64,000 nt of DNA from Psychrobacter glacincola. GTDB lineage: Bacteria; Pseudomonadota; Gammaproteobacteria; Pseudomonadales; Moraxellaceae. The stretch spans positions 37,314 to 101,313 of the forward strand of contig LIQB01000012.1 of NCBI GenBank assembly GCA_001411745.2. The letters are read 5' to 3'. A program made the position numbers and the translations under genes. How positions within the stretch are numbered: position 1 is the first letter of the stretch; every line of letters starts with the position of its first letter. A model generated the notes under the pieces. The model was not told the origin of the DNA, did no database searches, and was given only the letters and a program-made list of their open reading frames with translations. Positions 15,061 to 24,358 of this stretch are shown piece after piece.

Positions 15061-17271
15061 ATGAGTAATAATAAAAAAGAGAGCAAGGCAGTAATTGGGC
15101 TACAACAAAGTTGGGCTAGCAACATCAGTGATTATATCTTGCTACGCCGCGAGCAAACGTATTTAGCGTATAACGCAACAGAGGCAAAAGCTAATATTGA
15201 TAGCAAGCAAGTCGCTAAAACAGAAGAAAGTAATTTATTCACCGCTCTATTCGTTATGTTAGCAACTCATTTGGAAGAGGGGCATACCGTATTAACCATT
15301 GAGTCTTCTGAGCATGAAGAAGCCTTGCAAGGTCAAATCAATGATGAGGCAGTTACGCTATATGCTTGGCAGCAACAGTTATTAGAGATGCTAGCAATGC
15401 CAATCTTTGCGCTGATAGATAGCAAACTAAATACGCAATCAGAAGATGACTCTATAACTGAAAGGTCGCTATTCGTATTGCTAGACACGCTATTTGATAA
15501 GAGAGATCAGCTGTGGATGCAATTAGCGCTTAGCAACCACGAAAAAGAGGTACTAACCAAGCGTTTTGACATGATTGCTATGCTATACCAATTATTGAAA
15601 AATAAAGACTTAAGTTTTTTTATACGCCTAGTTAACGAACACGATTTGTTTGCTGAAGTTAATAGTAGCATTAATAATAAAGATAAAGTAAATAGCCTAA
15701 GCAAAAATAAGCCTATCATATATAAAATTCAAGAAAATCAGACTAATAATGAAACAGAGCTAGCACTAACTTTTTGGCTACATCGTTCTTGGCAAGCAGA
15801 ATTTAACTTAGCACAGCACATTAATACTATTTTACATCAACAGATAACTCCTCTAAATATATCAATACCCAAAAATTTAAACGATCAGCAGATAGCAGCT
15901 ATTAATGTGGCTAATAATAATGCATTTAGCATTATCACTGGTGGCCCAGGCACAGGTAAAACCTATACCGTTGCTCAGTTAGTCATCGCGCTGCAACAAG
16001 CGACAGAGAGTGGGGAATACGGGGCTGAAAATATTAGATTCAGTACGGACAGTGCCAGTCTGGCATTGGCAGCACCGACTGGTAAGGCTGCCCAGCGCAT
16101 GCAAGAATCTTTACAAGCTGCTCTCGATACAGCAGATATTGATCTACAGTTACAAGAAGCTAAAACCATCCATCGCTTGTTAGGTATTGGTCGGACGGGC
16201 AGACCGCGCTACGATACTAACAATCCACTTGGCGAAGATATCATCATCGTTGATGAGGCGTCGATGCTCGGGGTCGAGTTGGCTAATTATCTCGTAAGTG
16301 CAGTAAAACCAGGTGCAAGGCTGATACTATTGGGCGATGCGAACCAGCTAGCAGCGGTAGATGCAGGAGCAGTGTTGGCTGACTTGTGCCGTATTCCACT
16401 GTTACAACCCATTCATGCAGAGTTAACCGAAAGCCGCAGATTTAGCGCAGAATCAGGTATTGGCAAACTTGCCTACCAAATTAATCAGGCAGAGATAGAT
16501 ACGCAAGCCATCTGGCAGCTGTTAAGGCAGGATGAAGCCTTGAGTTTTCATTATGTAAATACGCTGCAAACAAATGAGTTTAAAGATAATAAGACAAGAA
16601 ATAGCCTAAGCAATAAAGAAATTGTTTCAAAAATTTCGCTAAAATATATTAAATATATAAATAAAATAAAAAAATTACTGAGGGATCCGATAGAAAAATC
16701 CATGCCAGAATCAGTAAAAAATACGATTACATCACTAATGGAGACATTTAATGAGTTTAGAATTCTAAGTGCTGGTCATAATGGTGAATGGGGCGATCAT
16801 TATATTAATAATTATCTCACGCAGTGGCATCTTGCTGAGCTAAAGCTACCACTGGGCCAAAACACATGGTTTCATGGCCGTCCTGTCATGGTTCTACAAA
16901 ACAACTATGAATTAGGATTGTTTAATGGTGATATCGGTTTCTGCTTGCAGACTAGCGATGATAGAAGCCGACTAGAAGTGTTTTTTGAAAATAAAACACA
17001 AGGGATTGCCGTTAATTTACTAAATGAAGAAGTCATCGCCACCGCATATGCAATGACCATTCATAAGTCACAAGGGTCTGAGTTTGATCATGTGGCTATT
17101 ACTTTTGATAATAGTCATGCTAGATTGCTAAGCAAAGAGCTTATTTATACGGCGGTGACCCGTGCTAAGAAACAGGTAACCATATATAGTACAAAATCTG
17201 CTTTTGAAAAGGCTGTTCAAACACCTACTGAGCGCCATACAGGTTTGGCATTACAGTTTTCTAAGCATTAA
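15061..17271 (+). CDS. recD: Exodeoxyribonuclease V subunit alpha (RecD)
   Basis: RecD is the fast 5'-3' helicase of RecBCD, superfamily 1B. Walker A is GGPGTGKT near residue 293 and Walker B is IIVDEASMLG near 395. GDANQLAAVDAGAVLADLC is near 425, and a C-terminal UvrD-like motif AMTIHKSQGSEFDHVAI near 664 ends in YTAVTRAKKQV. It has 736 residues, longer than the 608 of E. coli, with AT-rich hydrophilic inserts near 200-235 and 505-555. The second insert interrupts the region between the motor domains and is rich in K, I and N. A MepB-family gene follows after only 7 bases. Confidence 0.96.
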   Translation: MSNNKKESKAVIGLQQSWASNISDYILLRREQTYLAYNATEAKANIDSKQVAKTEESNLFTALFVMLATHLEEGHTVLTIESSEHEEALQGQINDEAVTLYAWQQQLLEMLAMPIFALIDSKLNTQSEDDSITERSLFVLLDTLFDKRDQLWMQLALSNHEKEVLTKRFDMIAMLYQLLKNKDLSFFIRLVNEHDLFAEVNSSINNKDKVNSLSKNKPIIYKIQENQTNNETELALTFWLHRSWQAEFNLAQHINTILHQQITPLNISIPKNLNDQQIAAINVANNNAFSIITGGPGTGKTYTVAQLVIALQQATESGEYGAENIRFSTDSASLALAAPTGKAAQRMQESLQAALDTADIDLQLQEAKTIHRLLGIGRTGRPRYDTNNPLGEDIIIVDEASMLGVELANYLVSAVKPGARLILLGDANQLAAVDAGAVLADLCRIPLLQPIHAELTESRRFSAESGIGKLAYQINQAEIDTQAIWQLLRQDEALSFHYVNTLQTNEFKDNKTRNSLSNKEIVSKISLKYIKYINKIKKLLRDPIEKSMPESVKNTITSLMETFNEFRILSAGHNGEWGDHYINNYLTQWHLAELKLPLGQNTWFHGRPVMVLQNNYELGLFNGDIGFCLQTSDDRSRLEVFFENKTQGIAVNLLNEEVIATAYAMTIHKSQGSEFDHVAITFDNSHARLLSKELIYTAVTRAKKQVTIYSTKSAFEKAVQTPTERHTGLALQFSKH

Positions 17272-17278
17272 TAGATAA

Positions 17279-17827
17279 ATGCTCAGAAATATAAAAAGAG
17301 GACTAGAGTTGTATACCTTTGATACTGTGCTAGAGCATATTAATGAAATTATTTATAAGCCCAACCAATTGATTATTGCTTCAACTCAAGAAGAACAACA
17401 AAATCTAGAATATGCTGCTGGTACATTTGAATTAATGAACAGACGGGCTGTCAAAACAGTTAGATTCAGAGTAGCTAAACAAACACCTACCAAAGTAGGG
17501 CAGTTCGTTACCTTTTGGGAAAAAGATTCCAAAGGTATTAATCAACCTTTTCAATATGATTCGTCACCAGACTTATTGGTAGTCACGACATTTAAAGATA
17601 AGCATACATTTGGGCAGTTTGTTTTTCCAAAAAATGTCTTGCTTAGACATAATATTCTTCAGTCTCATTTTACAAAAGGTAAGATGGGTATCAGGGTGTA
17701 TCCTAGCTGGGATAATCCAACCAGTAATACTGCTAAGAAGACACAGAATTGGCAACTCGATTATTTCTTCGTGGTGACTGGTACAAACATACTGCCTACA
17801 GAAAAAATACGGGCATTGTATGAGTAG
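17279..17827 (+). CDS. MepB family protein
   Basis: A 182-residue soluble protein resembling the MepB family, named after the gene next to the staphylococcal MepA efflux pump; the function is unknown. Visible family features are the middle segment RFRVAKQTPTKVGQFVTFWEK and QPFQYDSSPDLLVV. FGQFVFPKNVLLRHNIL and GIRVYPSWDNP follow. It begins 7 bases after the recD stop and ends before a bidirectional terminator, so it is very probably co-transcribed with recCBD. Whether it takes part in DNA metabolism or only shares the transcript is not known. Confidence 0.8.
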   Translation: MLRNIKRGLELYTFDTVLEHINEIIYKPNQLIIASTQEEQQNLEYAAGTFELMNRRAVKTVRFRVAKQTPTKVGQFVTFWEKDSKGINQPFQYDSSPDLLVVTTFKDKHTFGQFVFPKNVLLRHNILQSHFTKGKMGIRVYPSWDNPTSNTAKKTQNWQLDYFFVVTGTNILPTEKIRALYE

Positions 17828-17860
17828 CAAAATTAACAGTAAGTGCAAAATCCAAGCAAT

Positions 17861-17890
17861 AAAAAAGCATCCAAATTGGATGCTTTTTTT
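17861..17890. terminator. Bidirectional terminator between mepB and hpt
   Basis: Stem AAAAAAGCATCCAA/TTGGATGCTTTTTT with a 2-nt loop, A tract on one side and T tract on the other. It serves both convergent genes. Confidence 0.92.
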
Positions 17891-17907
17891 GAACTCAAAT
17901 GTAGAAC

Positions 17908-18471
17908 TTAAACTTTGTCTTCTTTGATGGCATAGATGCCAGGCAGATGACGCAAGTAACCATGGAAATCCATACCACAGCCATAGACATAACGATCTGC
18001 AACATTGATACCGACAAAATCAACATCAAAATCTTCAACTTTACGATCATGCTCTTTATTAAGCAACACACAACATTCAAGTGATAAAGGTTTTTCTTTG
18101 CTTAATTCTTCGACAACTGTTTTTAGCGTGATACCTTCATCAAAAATATCGTCAATCAGCAATACATGCTCACCTTCGATACTAACATCAGGTTTGAATT
18201 TCCAATCTAGCTCATTGGTGCCTGCATTATCACGATAGCGTGATGCATGAATATAATGCATGCGATGGTAGAACGTCAAATGAGTCAATAATTGACCAGC
18301 TGGAATAAGTCCACCATTCATAACAACCATAACGATTGGGTTTAAACCAGCATAATGTAGGTTGAGTTGGGCGGCAAGGCGCTCATAAGCAGCGGCTACT
18401 TCGATGCTACTGATAAGGCACTCTGAGTTGCGTAATGTTTTTTCAATTTCTTGGTTGCTGATTTGGGTCAT
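17908..18471 (-). CDS. hpt: Hypoxanthine-guanine phosphoribosyltransferase
   Basis: A purine salvage enzyme that joins hypoxanthine or guanine to PRPP, giving IMP or GMP. The 187-residue protein has the type I PRTase fold. MVVMNGGLIPAGQLL near residue 48 is the first PPi loop, and VLLIDDIFDEGITLK near residue 102 is the PRPP-binding motif. The hood region DVDFVGINVADRYVYGCGMDFHGY is near 150. Xanthine may also be used, as in related enzymes. It is convergent with mepB and separated from it by a shared terminator. It appears to be a single-gene unit. Confidence 0.9.
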   Translation of the reverse strand: MTQISNQEIEKTLRNSECLISSIEVAAAYERLAAQLNLHYAGLNPIVMVVMNGGLIPAGQLLTHLTFYHRMHYIHASRYRDNAGTNELDWKFKPDVSIEGEHVLLIDDIFDEGITLKTVVEELSKEKPLSLECCVLLNKEHDRKVEDFDVDFVGINVADRYVYGCGMDFHGYLRHLPGIYAIKEDKV

Positions 18472-18573
18472 CGGGTGCGCCTTCGGTAAAAAGTGCCGCT
18501 TATTTTAGCAAATTTTAGTGAATTTGCCCAATACCATCTGTCTTTTGAGGCAAAATTAATCAAATACTGGCAT

Positions 18574-19242
18574 TTATTCTGGCTTTTCTACGATGAAAGG
18601 GCGGTAATAGTTTGCTAAACGATTTAAAGAGCGATCCGGTAGGTCGGGTAGCAACTTATTTAAGGCCATACTCATGCCTTTATCAATGGCGGCTTTGGCC
18701 ACTGGGACAGCTTTGCGTTTAATCATGCCAAGTTTCAGCGTTTCAGCATAGCGGCTGATAAAATGAGTCAATGTCTCTTCATTCATGGTTTCAAGCGCTG
18801 TTTTAAATGCTTTCATATCTACTTGCTCAGGTGTGATAGCAGCAAAGCCTTTTTCGATGGTTTGTGCATCTGCATCAGATAATTTGAAACCCACTCGTTT
18901 TACACCTTCATTATCAATAAACGTCGCCCGATCTCTCAAGAAGTGAAAGCTTGGCATCACTTCTTCGTTATTCTCTTTACCGAGTAAGATATTAAGCAGC
19001 GTATCTGTTGCTTTTTCAACTGTGCCAACAATTTTGCGCATGGAGGCTTGACGTTCAGGGTTTGGAATAATATCTACCAATCCAATCAACAAATTGTCGA
19101 TTAGATCACGTGCTGTTTGATGCGTCAGGGCATCACGATATGGGTAGTATTCGACCTCCTCATTTGAGGCAATCACTTGCTCAGCGTCAATGATTAATGC
19201 TTTCAATTTATCTGAAGGTACAAACCCAAAATAATGCGCCAT
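18574..19242 (-). CDS. Conserved hypothetical protein
   Basis: A 222-residue, mostly alpha-helical soluble protein with no signal peptide. It reminds me of conserved Acinetobacter/Psychrobacter proteins without a known role. Features include YYPYRDALTHQTARDLIDNLL near residue 38 and a region near 60-90 resembling a helical bundle. The C-terminus is basic (LKLGMIKRKAVPVAKAAIDKG) and ends LNRLANYYRPFIVEKPE. A strong ribosome-binding site (AAGGAAGC) precedes the start. It lies upstream of hpt on the same strand, about 100 bases apart, and may be co-transcribed with it. Confidence 0.65.
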   Translation of the reverse strand: MAHYFGFVPSDKLKALIIDAEQVIASNEEVEYYPYRDALTHQTARDLIDNLLIGLVDIIPNPERQASMRKIVGTVEKATDTLLNILLGKENNEEVMPSFHFLRDRATFIDNEGVKRVGFKLSDADAQTIEKGFAAITPEQVDMKAFKTALETMNEETLTHFISRYAETLKLGMIKRKAVPVAKAAIDKGMSMALNKLLPDLPDRSLNRLANYYRPFIVEKPE

Positions 19243-19538
19243 GGTGCTTCCTTTATTTGTTGTTTTTCATGTTTAACCAGCGTTACATTTGTCGTTAAAT
19301 CAGTTAGTATCTAGATGGGTTGCAGTCAAAGACTCACCATATGCTGACTAGTGACATGTGCTAACGATAGAATGCAAAGCCTTATTAATGGATGATGATA
19401 CCACAGTACTTCTATAAACAGCCTTTCAACAGGTGCGCTAAGTCACTAGTCGCCGACTAATTTAACATATTTTTTATATTCTAAATTAAAAAGCTTGAAC
19501 TTATAAGGCTACCTATTACTTGTCTAAGGAGAGATAAG

Positions 19539-21218
19539 ATGAATAGTGCAATCGTGCTAGTGTTTGCTGTTGCCGCGATGCTTTGCGGTTATCTGTTTTA
19601 CTCAAAATTTATCGCTACTAAAATCTTGGCATTGGATAACAGTATCCCCACGCCAGCGCACACTATGAAAGATGGGGTGGATTATATCCCTACCAATAAA
19701 TACGTGCTATGGGGACATCATTTTACTTCAGTCGCAGGAGCGGCGCCGATTATTGGTCCTGCCATTGCCGTTATTTGGGGCTGGGTGCCTGCTATCATTT
19801 GGGTAGTATTGGGCACGATTTTTATGGCAGGTGTCCACGATATGTCAGCCATTTGGGCTAGTATGCGCAATCGAGGTCAGTCGATTGGTTCGATTGCCGG
19901 TACCGTCATGGGTACACGTGTGCGTAGCTTGATGATGATCGTTATTTTCTTATTATTACTCATGGTAAATGCGGTATTCGGCGTCGCTATTGCTAATATG
20001 ATGATAAAAACCCCATCCGCTGTGCTACCTGTTTGGGGGGCTTTGATAGTCGCCTTTATTATCGGTCAGTGTATTTATCGCTATAAGATGAATCTGGTTT
20101 GGGTATCAATCATTGGGGTCACAGCTTTATATGGGCTTATCTATCTTGGCCCTATGTTCCCTGTCGTATTACCTGAGACATTCTTAGGCTTACCTGACAA
20201 CGCTGTTTGGATTATTATCTTGTTTGCCTATGCGGCAATCGCTTCTTTATTACCGGTTTGGATGCTCTTGCAGCCGCGCGATTATATCAATGGCTTACAA
20301 TTATTTGTCGGTCTGATTTTGTTATACGCTGCCATCTTTATTGCGACGCCGAATATTGTCGCGCCAGCGATAAACACGGCATTGCCAATCGGTACACCAT
20401 CTATGGTGCCTTTATTGTTTGTCACCATTGCTTGTGGTGCAATTTCAGGCTTTCATGGTTTGGTGGCAACGGGTACGACGTCTAAGCAGATTGATAAAGA
20501 AGAAGATGTACGATTCGTTGGTTACTTCGGTGCCATGGGTGAGGGTATGCTGGCACTGGGTGCGATACTTGCGGCAACGGCGGGCTTTGCAACTCTTGGT
20601 GATTGGCAAGCCGTTTATCAAAAATTTGGCGATGGCTCTATTGGTGCCTTTATTGATGGCGGTGCAACCATACTGAATGCAGGCGTCGGCATTGATATGG
20701 TTTTATCACAGACGATGCTGACGGTAATGGCAGCATTGTTCGCTGGTACTACGATGGATACTGGGGTACGTCTGCAACGTTATATTTTCCAAGAGTTTGG
20801 TGAAATTTATAAACTGCCTGTTCTAAATAAAAGTGTGGTGGCAACATTGCTTGCCGTTGGTAGCTGTTTGTTATTAGCCTTTGGTGCTGGTGGCATCGAT
20901 GGTGCTGGCGGTATGATTATTTGGCCGTTATTTGGTACGACGAATCAGCTAATGGCTGCATTAACCTTGATGATTGTCACTGTTATCTTGTTACGTAAAG
21001 GCAGACCTGTGTGGTATACCTTGGGGCCATTGTCATTCTTACTGGTCATGACAGTTTTTGCATTATTGATTCAGCTAAAAACTTTTTTCAATGATGGTAA
21101 TTGGCTGCTTATTATTATGGATATCATTATTTTGATAGCTACGATTTTAGTGACGTTTGAGAGTCTATCGGTACTCCGCAAAGAGTGGTCGATACACAGA
21201 GGCAAAAGCAACCTCTAA
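19539..21218 (+). CDS. CstA-family carrier (pyruvate/peptide transporter)
   Basis: An inner-membrane protein of 559 residues with about 16 predicted helices. It matches the CstA family, whose members BtsT and CstA import pyruvate and possibly peptides. Typical segments are DGVDYIPTNKYVLWGHHFTSVAGAAPIIGPA (about residues 45-75), GVHDMSAIWASMRNRGQSIG near 100, ACGAISGFHGLVATGTTSKQ near 296 and GTTMDTGVRLQRYIFQEF near 408. It is shorter than the roughly 700 residues of the E. coli proteins, like the shorter branch of the family. A strong AAGGAGAGA ribosome-binding site lies 8 bases before the ATG. It is monocistronic, ending in a good terminator. Pyruvate is a likely substrate but unproven. Confidence 0.88.
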   Translation: MNSAIVLVFAVAAMLCGYLFYSKFIATKILALDNSIPTPAHTMKDGVDYIPTNKYVLWGHHFTSVAGAAPIIGPAIAVIWGWVPAIIWVVLGTIFMAGVHDMSAIWASMRNRGQSIGSIAGTVMGTRVRSLMMIVIFLLLLMVNAVFGVAIANMMIKTPSAVLPVWGALIVAFIIGQCIYRYKMNLVWVSIIGVTALYGLIYLGPMFPVVLPETFLGLPDNAVWIIILFAYAAIASLLPVWMLLQPRDYINGLQLFVGLILLYAAIFIATPNIVAPAINTALPIGTPSMVPLLFVTIACGAISGFHGLVATGTTSKQIDKEEDVRFVGYFGAMGEGMLALGAILAATAGFATLGDWQAVYQKFGDGSIGAFIDGGATILNAGVGIDMVLSQTMLTVMAALFAGTTMDTGVRLQRYIFQEFGEIYKLPVLNKSVVATLLAVGSCLLLAFGAGGIDGAGGMIIWPLFGTTNQLMAALTLMIVTVILLRKGRPVWYTLGPLSFLLVMTVFALLIQLKTFFNDGNWLLIIMDIIILIATILVTFESLSVLRKEWSIHRGKSNL

Positions 21219-21258
21219 GCCATGTTGAATGCCTAGTTAAATATTTACTAAAATGTAT

Positions 21259-21292
21259 AAAAAACGCTAGCAGCAATTGCTGGCGTTTTTTG
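21259..21292 (+). terminator. Terminator after the CstA-family gene
   Basis: Stem built on AAACGC..AGCA/TGCTGGCGTTT with a short loop and a run of six T, about 40 bases after the stop codon. Confidence 0.85.
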
Positions 21293-21341
21293 TCTCATAT
21301 AGGCATGATAGATAATAAATATACGCAAAATAAGGGTCATT

Positions 21342-21635
21342 ATGGAAAAGGCAGATATGACAAAATCTATAAAAAATATTGCGCCATGGTGGCAACGGTT
21401 TGCGGCTGGGTTAAACGAGTTTTATCATGCGCCTTATCGTCAAACGATGGCACGCGCCGCACGTGATGAGGAAGATTTTTTCATGCTACTCATGTTTGCG
21501 GAAAGCTTAGGTATCGACAATCCGGCAAGCTTTTATACATTAGAGTTGCAGCCATTGTTTTTAGAAAACTTCCATGAGTGGCATACACGTATGGGCATGG
21601 ATAGATGCCCTTTTGACCACGTAGGTTGCTGCTAG
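21342..21635 (+). CDS. cory-CC-star family protein
   Basis: A 97-residue protein with the hallmarks of the small family named cory-CC-star: FYHAPYRQTMARAARDEEDFFMLLMFAESLGIDNPASFYTLELQPL (given here only as landmarks FYHAPYRQ, ARDEEDFFML and NPASFYTLEL). The chain ends WHTRMGMDRCPFDHVGCC directly before the stop. The terminal Cys-Cys and an additional Cys suggest metal or thiol chemistry; the function is unknown. An ArsA-family ATPase gene follows after 33 bases, the association I recall for this family. The first ATG is chosen because AAGGG lies 6 bases upstream. Confidence 0.8.
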   Translation: MEKADMTKSIKNIAPWWQRFAAGLNEFYHAPYRQTMARAARDEEDFFMLLMFAESLGIDNPASFYTLELQPLFLENFHEWHTRMGMDRCPFDHVGCC

Positions 21636-21668
21636 TTTCCTTTGAATTCATCAAAATGAGATACAAGT

Positions 21669-22685
21669 ATGGCATTACATCCTTTGCCCGCATTGGTAGA
21701 GCAACTGGCAACACAACCGATTATATTTATCGGCGGTAAGGGCGGTGTCGGTAAAACCACCACTGCCGCCGCACTTGCCAGCTATTATGCCAATCATGGC
21801 AAAAAGACACTGATTGTCTCGACCGATCCAGCACACAGCTTGGGCGATGTGTTAAACGTCCCGCTCAAAAACCAAAAAATAGCATTAACTCCTTGTCTGG
21901 ATGCTATTGAACTAAACCCTGATATCATCGTCGATGAACATTTTGCCCAAGTTGAACGTACCATTACCTCTTATGCCAATCCAGATATGATGCCAAAAAT
22001 TCGCGAGCATCTACGGCTATCAAAATCAGCGCCTGGTGCACAAGAAGCCGCGATGCTCGAATCTATGTGCCAGCACTTGGTTGCAGCAGCAGATGCCGGC
22101 TATGAGCATATTATTTTTGATACCGCACCGACGGGACATACACTGCGTTTATTAGTGCTGCCTGAAATGATGGGGGCATGGACGGATGGATTGCTAGCGC
22201 AGCAGCGAAGGCAAGCAAAACTTCGCTCAGTGGCAAATCATTTAGGCAGTCATGAACAACACAATAACAAAAATGACTTAGCCAATCCATTTGCCGCAAA
22301 AAAAACTGACCGCTGGGAGCAAGCAGTATCCGTACTGGAAAAACGCAAACAGCTGTTTCGTCAGGCAGGGTTGCTACTGCATGACCGTACACAAACCGCC
22401 ATTGTATTGGTTATGACGGCTGACGTATTGCCACTGGCTGAAACAAAGCGAGCGATAGAGCAGTTAGAAGACAGTAAGCTTATGCCAGCTGCGATTGTTA
22501 TCAATCAGTTGATAGCACCGACCCAGTCTGATGCGTTTTGGCGTCGTCGTGCTGAACGCCAGCAACAGCTAATGCAGGATATTGAAAAGAATTTTTCCAA
22601 GTATCCGCTATACCCAATATATCTGCAACAAACCGACGTACGCGGTACAGAAGCATTAAGTGCATTGTTACACCCATCTCCTTAA
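21669..22685 (+). CDS. ArsA-family ATPase
   Basis: A single-domain SIMIBI ATPase of 338 residues related to ArsA and Get3. The deviant Walker A GGKGGVGKTT lies at residues 22-31, followed by STDPAHSLGDVL near 51. The switch motif DTAPTGHTLRLLVLPE is near 155. Classical bacterial ArsA has two fused halves and drives arsenite efflux with ArsB; here there is one half and no ars genes nearby. Get3-type members bind tail-anchored membrane proteins. The adjacent cory-CC-star gene suggests a specific partner. The substrate is unknown, and annotation as an arsenite pump would be unsafe. Confidence 0.88.
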   Translation: MALHPLPALVEQLATQPIIFIGGKGGVGKTTTAAALASYYANHGKKTLIVSTDPAHSLGDVLNVPLKNQKIALTPCLDAIELNPDIIVDEHFAQVERTITSYANPDMMPKIREHLRLSKSAPGAQEAAMLESMCQHLVAAADAGYEHIIFDTAPTGHTLRLLVLPEMMGAWTDGLLAQQRRQAKLRSVANHLGSHEQHNNKNDLANPFAAKKTDRWEQAVSVLEKRKQLFRQAGLLLHDRTQTAIVLVMTADVLPLAETKRAIEQLEDSKLMPAAIVINQLIAPTQSDAFWRRRAERQQQLMQDIEKNFSKYPLYPIYLQQTDVRGTEALSALLHPSP

Positions 22686-22723
22686 GCAGCCATATTTACG
22701 ACTTTAGTCAAGCTGGGCTATCA

Positions 22724-24358
22724 TTACTCAGGTTTATATGACTGTAGCTTACTTGCCAGCGACCATGCCATATCTGCTCGTAATAGCTGCGCTTGTTCAG
22801 ACTTACCACTACTGAGTGATGACCACTGCGGTTTGCCACGAGCTTTCTTGAGCTCACTGGGTAATTTATGTGTCGGCCATGGTGTGACAGTGGTGCTTTC
22901 GTCATCTAACGACTGTTCAATACTGGATTTCTCACCTTTATACAGCAATTGCGTGGCATCAGTTGCTGCATGACCACGATGGCGCAATGCTGTCAATAAA
23001 TCTATCGCTCGCGTTGCCAACAAGGTCAATGTTGCAGGGTCGATATACAAACGTTTTACCCCAGTGATTCTATCCGCAATACTACTGGTATTAGATAACA
23101 GCCCACCTGCGATACCGCCAATGGCAGCACCTAATCCTAAAGTAGTGCCAAGTGCTGCAGCATCAATGCCAAGACCCAATAACGCGCCAGCTGCCGCGCC
23201 AGAAGTGGTGCGAATACCGTAACTTTTTAGCAGCTCAGGGTCAAACGGATCTTGTTGATAGGCTTTTAGCTCAAGTGGCGTTGCTGCTATGTCATTGTCA
23301 TAAAACTTATATAAATTGAGCAAGTTGTTCTGCATCGCCCGTTCACTTTGCCTCACGGCCTCTTGCATTTGCTGTAATACTGGCATTGGGTCATCATCTT
23401 CACTAATCTCACGAACAAAAGAAGCAACATTGATTAAAAAATCAGCAATGATAATGTTAGCCTCGTCATTTAGCTGCGCCCAATTTTCTATCCTACGCTG
23501 CATCAACTGCTCAAGCATCTCAGAGTGGGTAAGCATGGTGGCTAAATTCTGCCATAAGCGCATTTCATCTGCAAACTCAAAAGCCACGGAGTCAAAGCGT
23601 GTAGAAATATGCAAATTACGACGCGCCAGCATGGTCTGCCACTCGTCGATATTGGCATCCTGACTGTCAGTGAAATTAAATACCGGCATAATAGGAATCG
23701 CTGCCGAAGATAAAATAGCTAACTCATCTTTATATTTACCGAGTACTGGCTCACGTGCATCGACAACATAAATGGCCATATCACTTGCCAGCAGCTGCCG
23801 AATCACTTTAGCTTCTTGGCTATAGTCCTCATTGCTATTTAGCGCATCACCACCTTGGGCAATGTCTGCTGCCAAAAACTGTTGCAAACGCTCAATGCCA
23901 TCACGCCGACTGGCAGTATTGTCCTCCAACCAATCCATCAATCCTGACGCATCTTCTAAACCCGGTGTGTCATACAATACCACCAACACTTCGCCTGTTT
24001 GGCTGTCTGTCAATTTGGCTTGCTCTACATGACGGGTAGTTGCAGCTTCGTTTTTGACTTCACCAAAATAGACGTCACGCAATAGTGTACGCAGTATGGA
24101 TGTCTTGCCCGTATTGGTATGACCAACAACGGCTAATTTTAGCGGTTCACCACTGGCGATGGTTTTCCTTGTCATACTTGTCGTTGTTGTTAATGGTTCA
24201 GTTGATAAAGGTTGATTGTCTTGAGTTTCCACGGACTGAGTTACAGCTGATTTTAAAGTGCTGTTTGTGGTACTAGGGGTTGCCTCATAAGCCTTATCTG
24301 CAAAGAGACCAGCAGGCTTATTGTATTCATAATTCTCTTTTTTATTATCATTATTCAT
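22724..24358 (-). CDS. GTPase with DUF3482 domain
   Basis: A 544-residue protein with an N-terminal Era/EngA-type G domain. G1 is VVGHTNTGKTS near residue 81, G3 is YDTPGLEDASG near 128, and VFNFTDSQD near 228 is in the G4 position as a variant. A long helical DUF3482 region follows. It includes a Gly/Ala-rich hydrophobic hairpin near 395-430 (AAALGTTLGLGAAIGGIAGG) that could insert into a membrane. The gene lies directly downstream of a DUF2868 membrane protein gene. This pairing recurs in gammaproteobacteria, and its function is not established. The G4 variation makes nucleotide specificity uncertain. Confidence 0.85.
   Translation of the reverse strand: MNNDNKKENYEYNKPAGLFADKAYEATPSTTNSTLKSAVTQSVETQDNQPLSTEPLTTTTSMTRKTIASGEPLKLAVVGHTNTGKTSILRTLLRDVYFGEVKNEAATTRHVEQAKLTDSQTGEVLVVLYDTPGLEDASGLMDWLEDNTASRRDGIERLQQFLAADIAQGGDALNSNEDYSQEAKVIRQLLASDMAIYVVDAREPVLGKYKDELAILSSAAIPIMPVFNFTDSQDANIDEWQTMLARRNLHISTRFDSVAFEFADEMRLWQNLATMLTHSEMLEQLMQRRIENWAQLNDEANIIIADFLINVASFVREISEDDDPMPVLQQMQEAVRQSERAMQNNLLNLYKFYDNDIAATPLELKAYQQDPFDPELLKSYGIRTTSGAAAGALLGLGIDAAALGTTLGLGAAIGGIAGGLLSNTSSIADRITGVKRLYIDPATLTLLATRAIDLLTALRHRGHAATDATQLLYKGEKSSIEQSLDDESTTVTPWPTHKLPSELKKARGKPQWSSLSSGKSEQAQLLRADMAWSLASKLQSYKPE

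Noticed and set aside
21669..22685. Arsenite efflux ATPase (arsA of an ars operon)
   Set aside because: Single-domain protein with no arsB, arsR, arsC or arsD nearby; the cory-CC-star partner points elsewhere.
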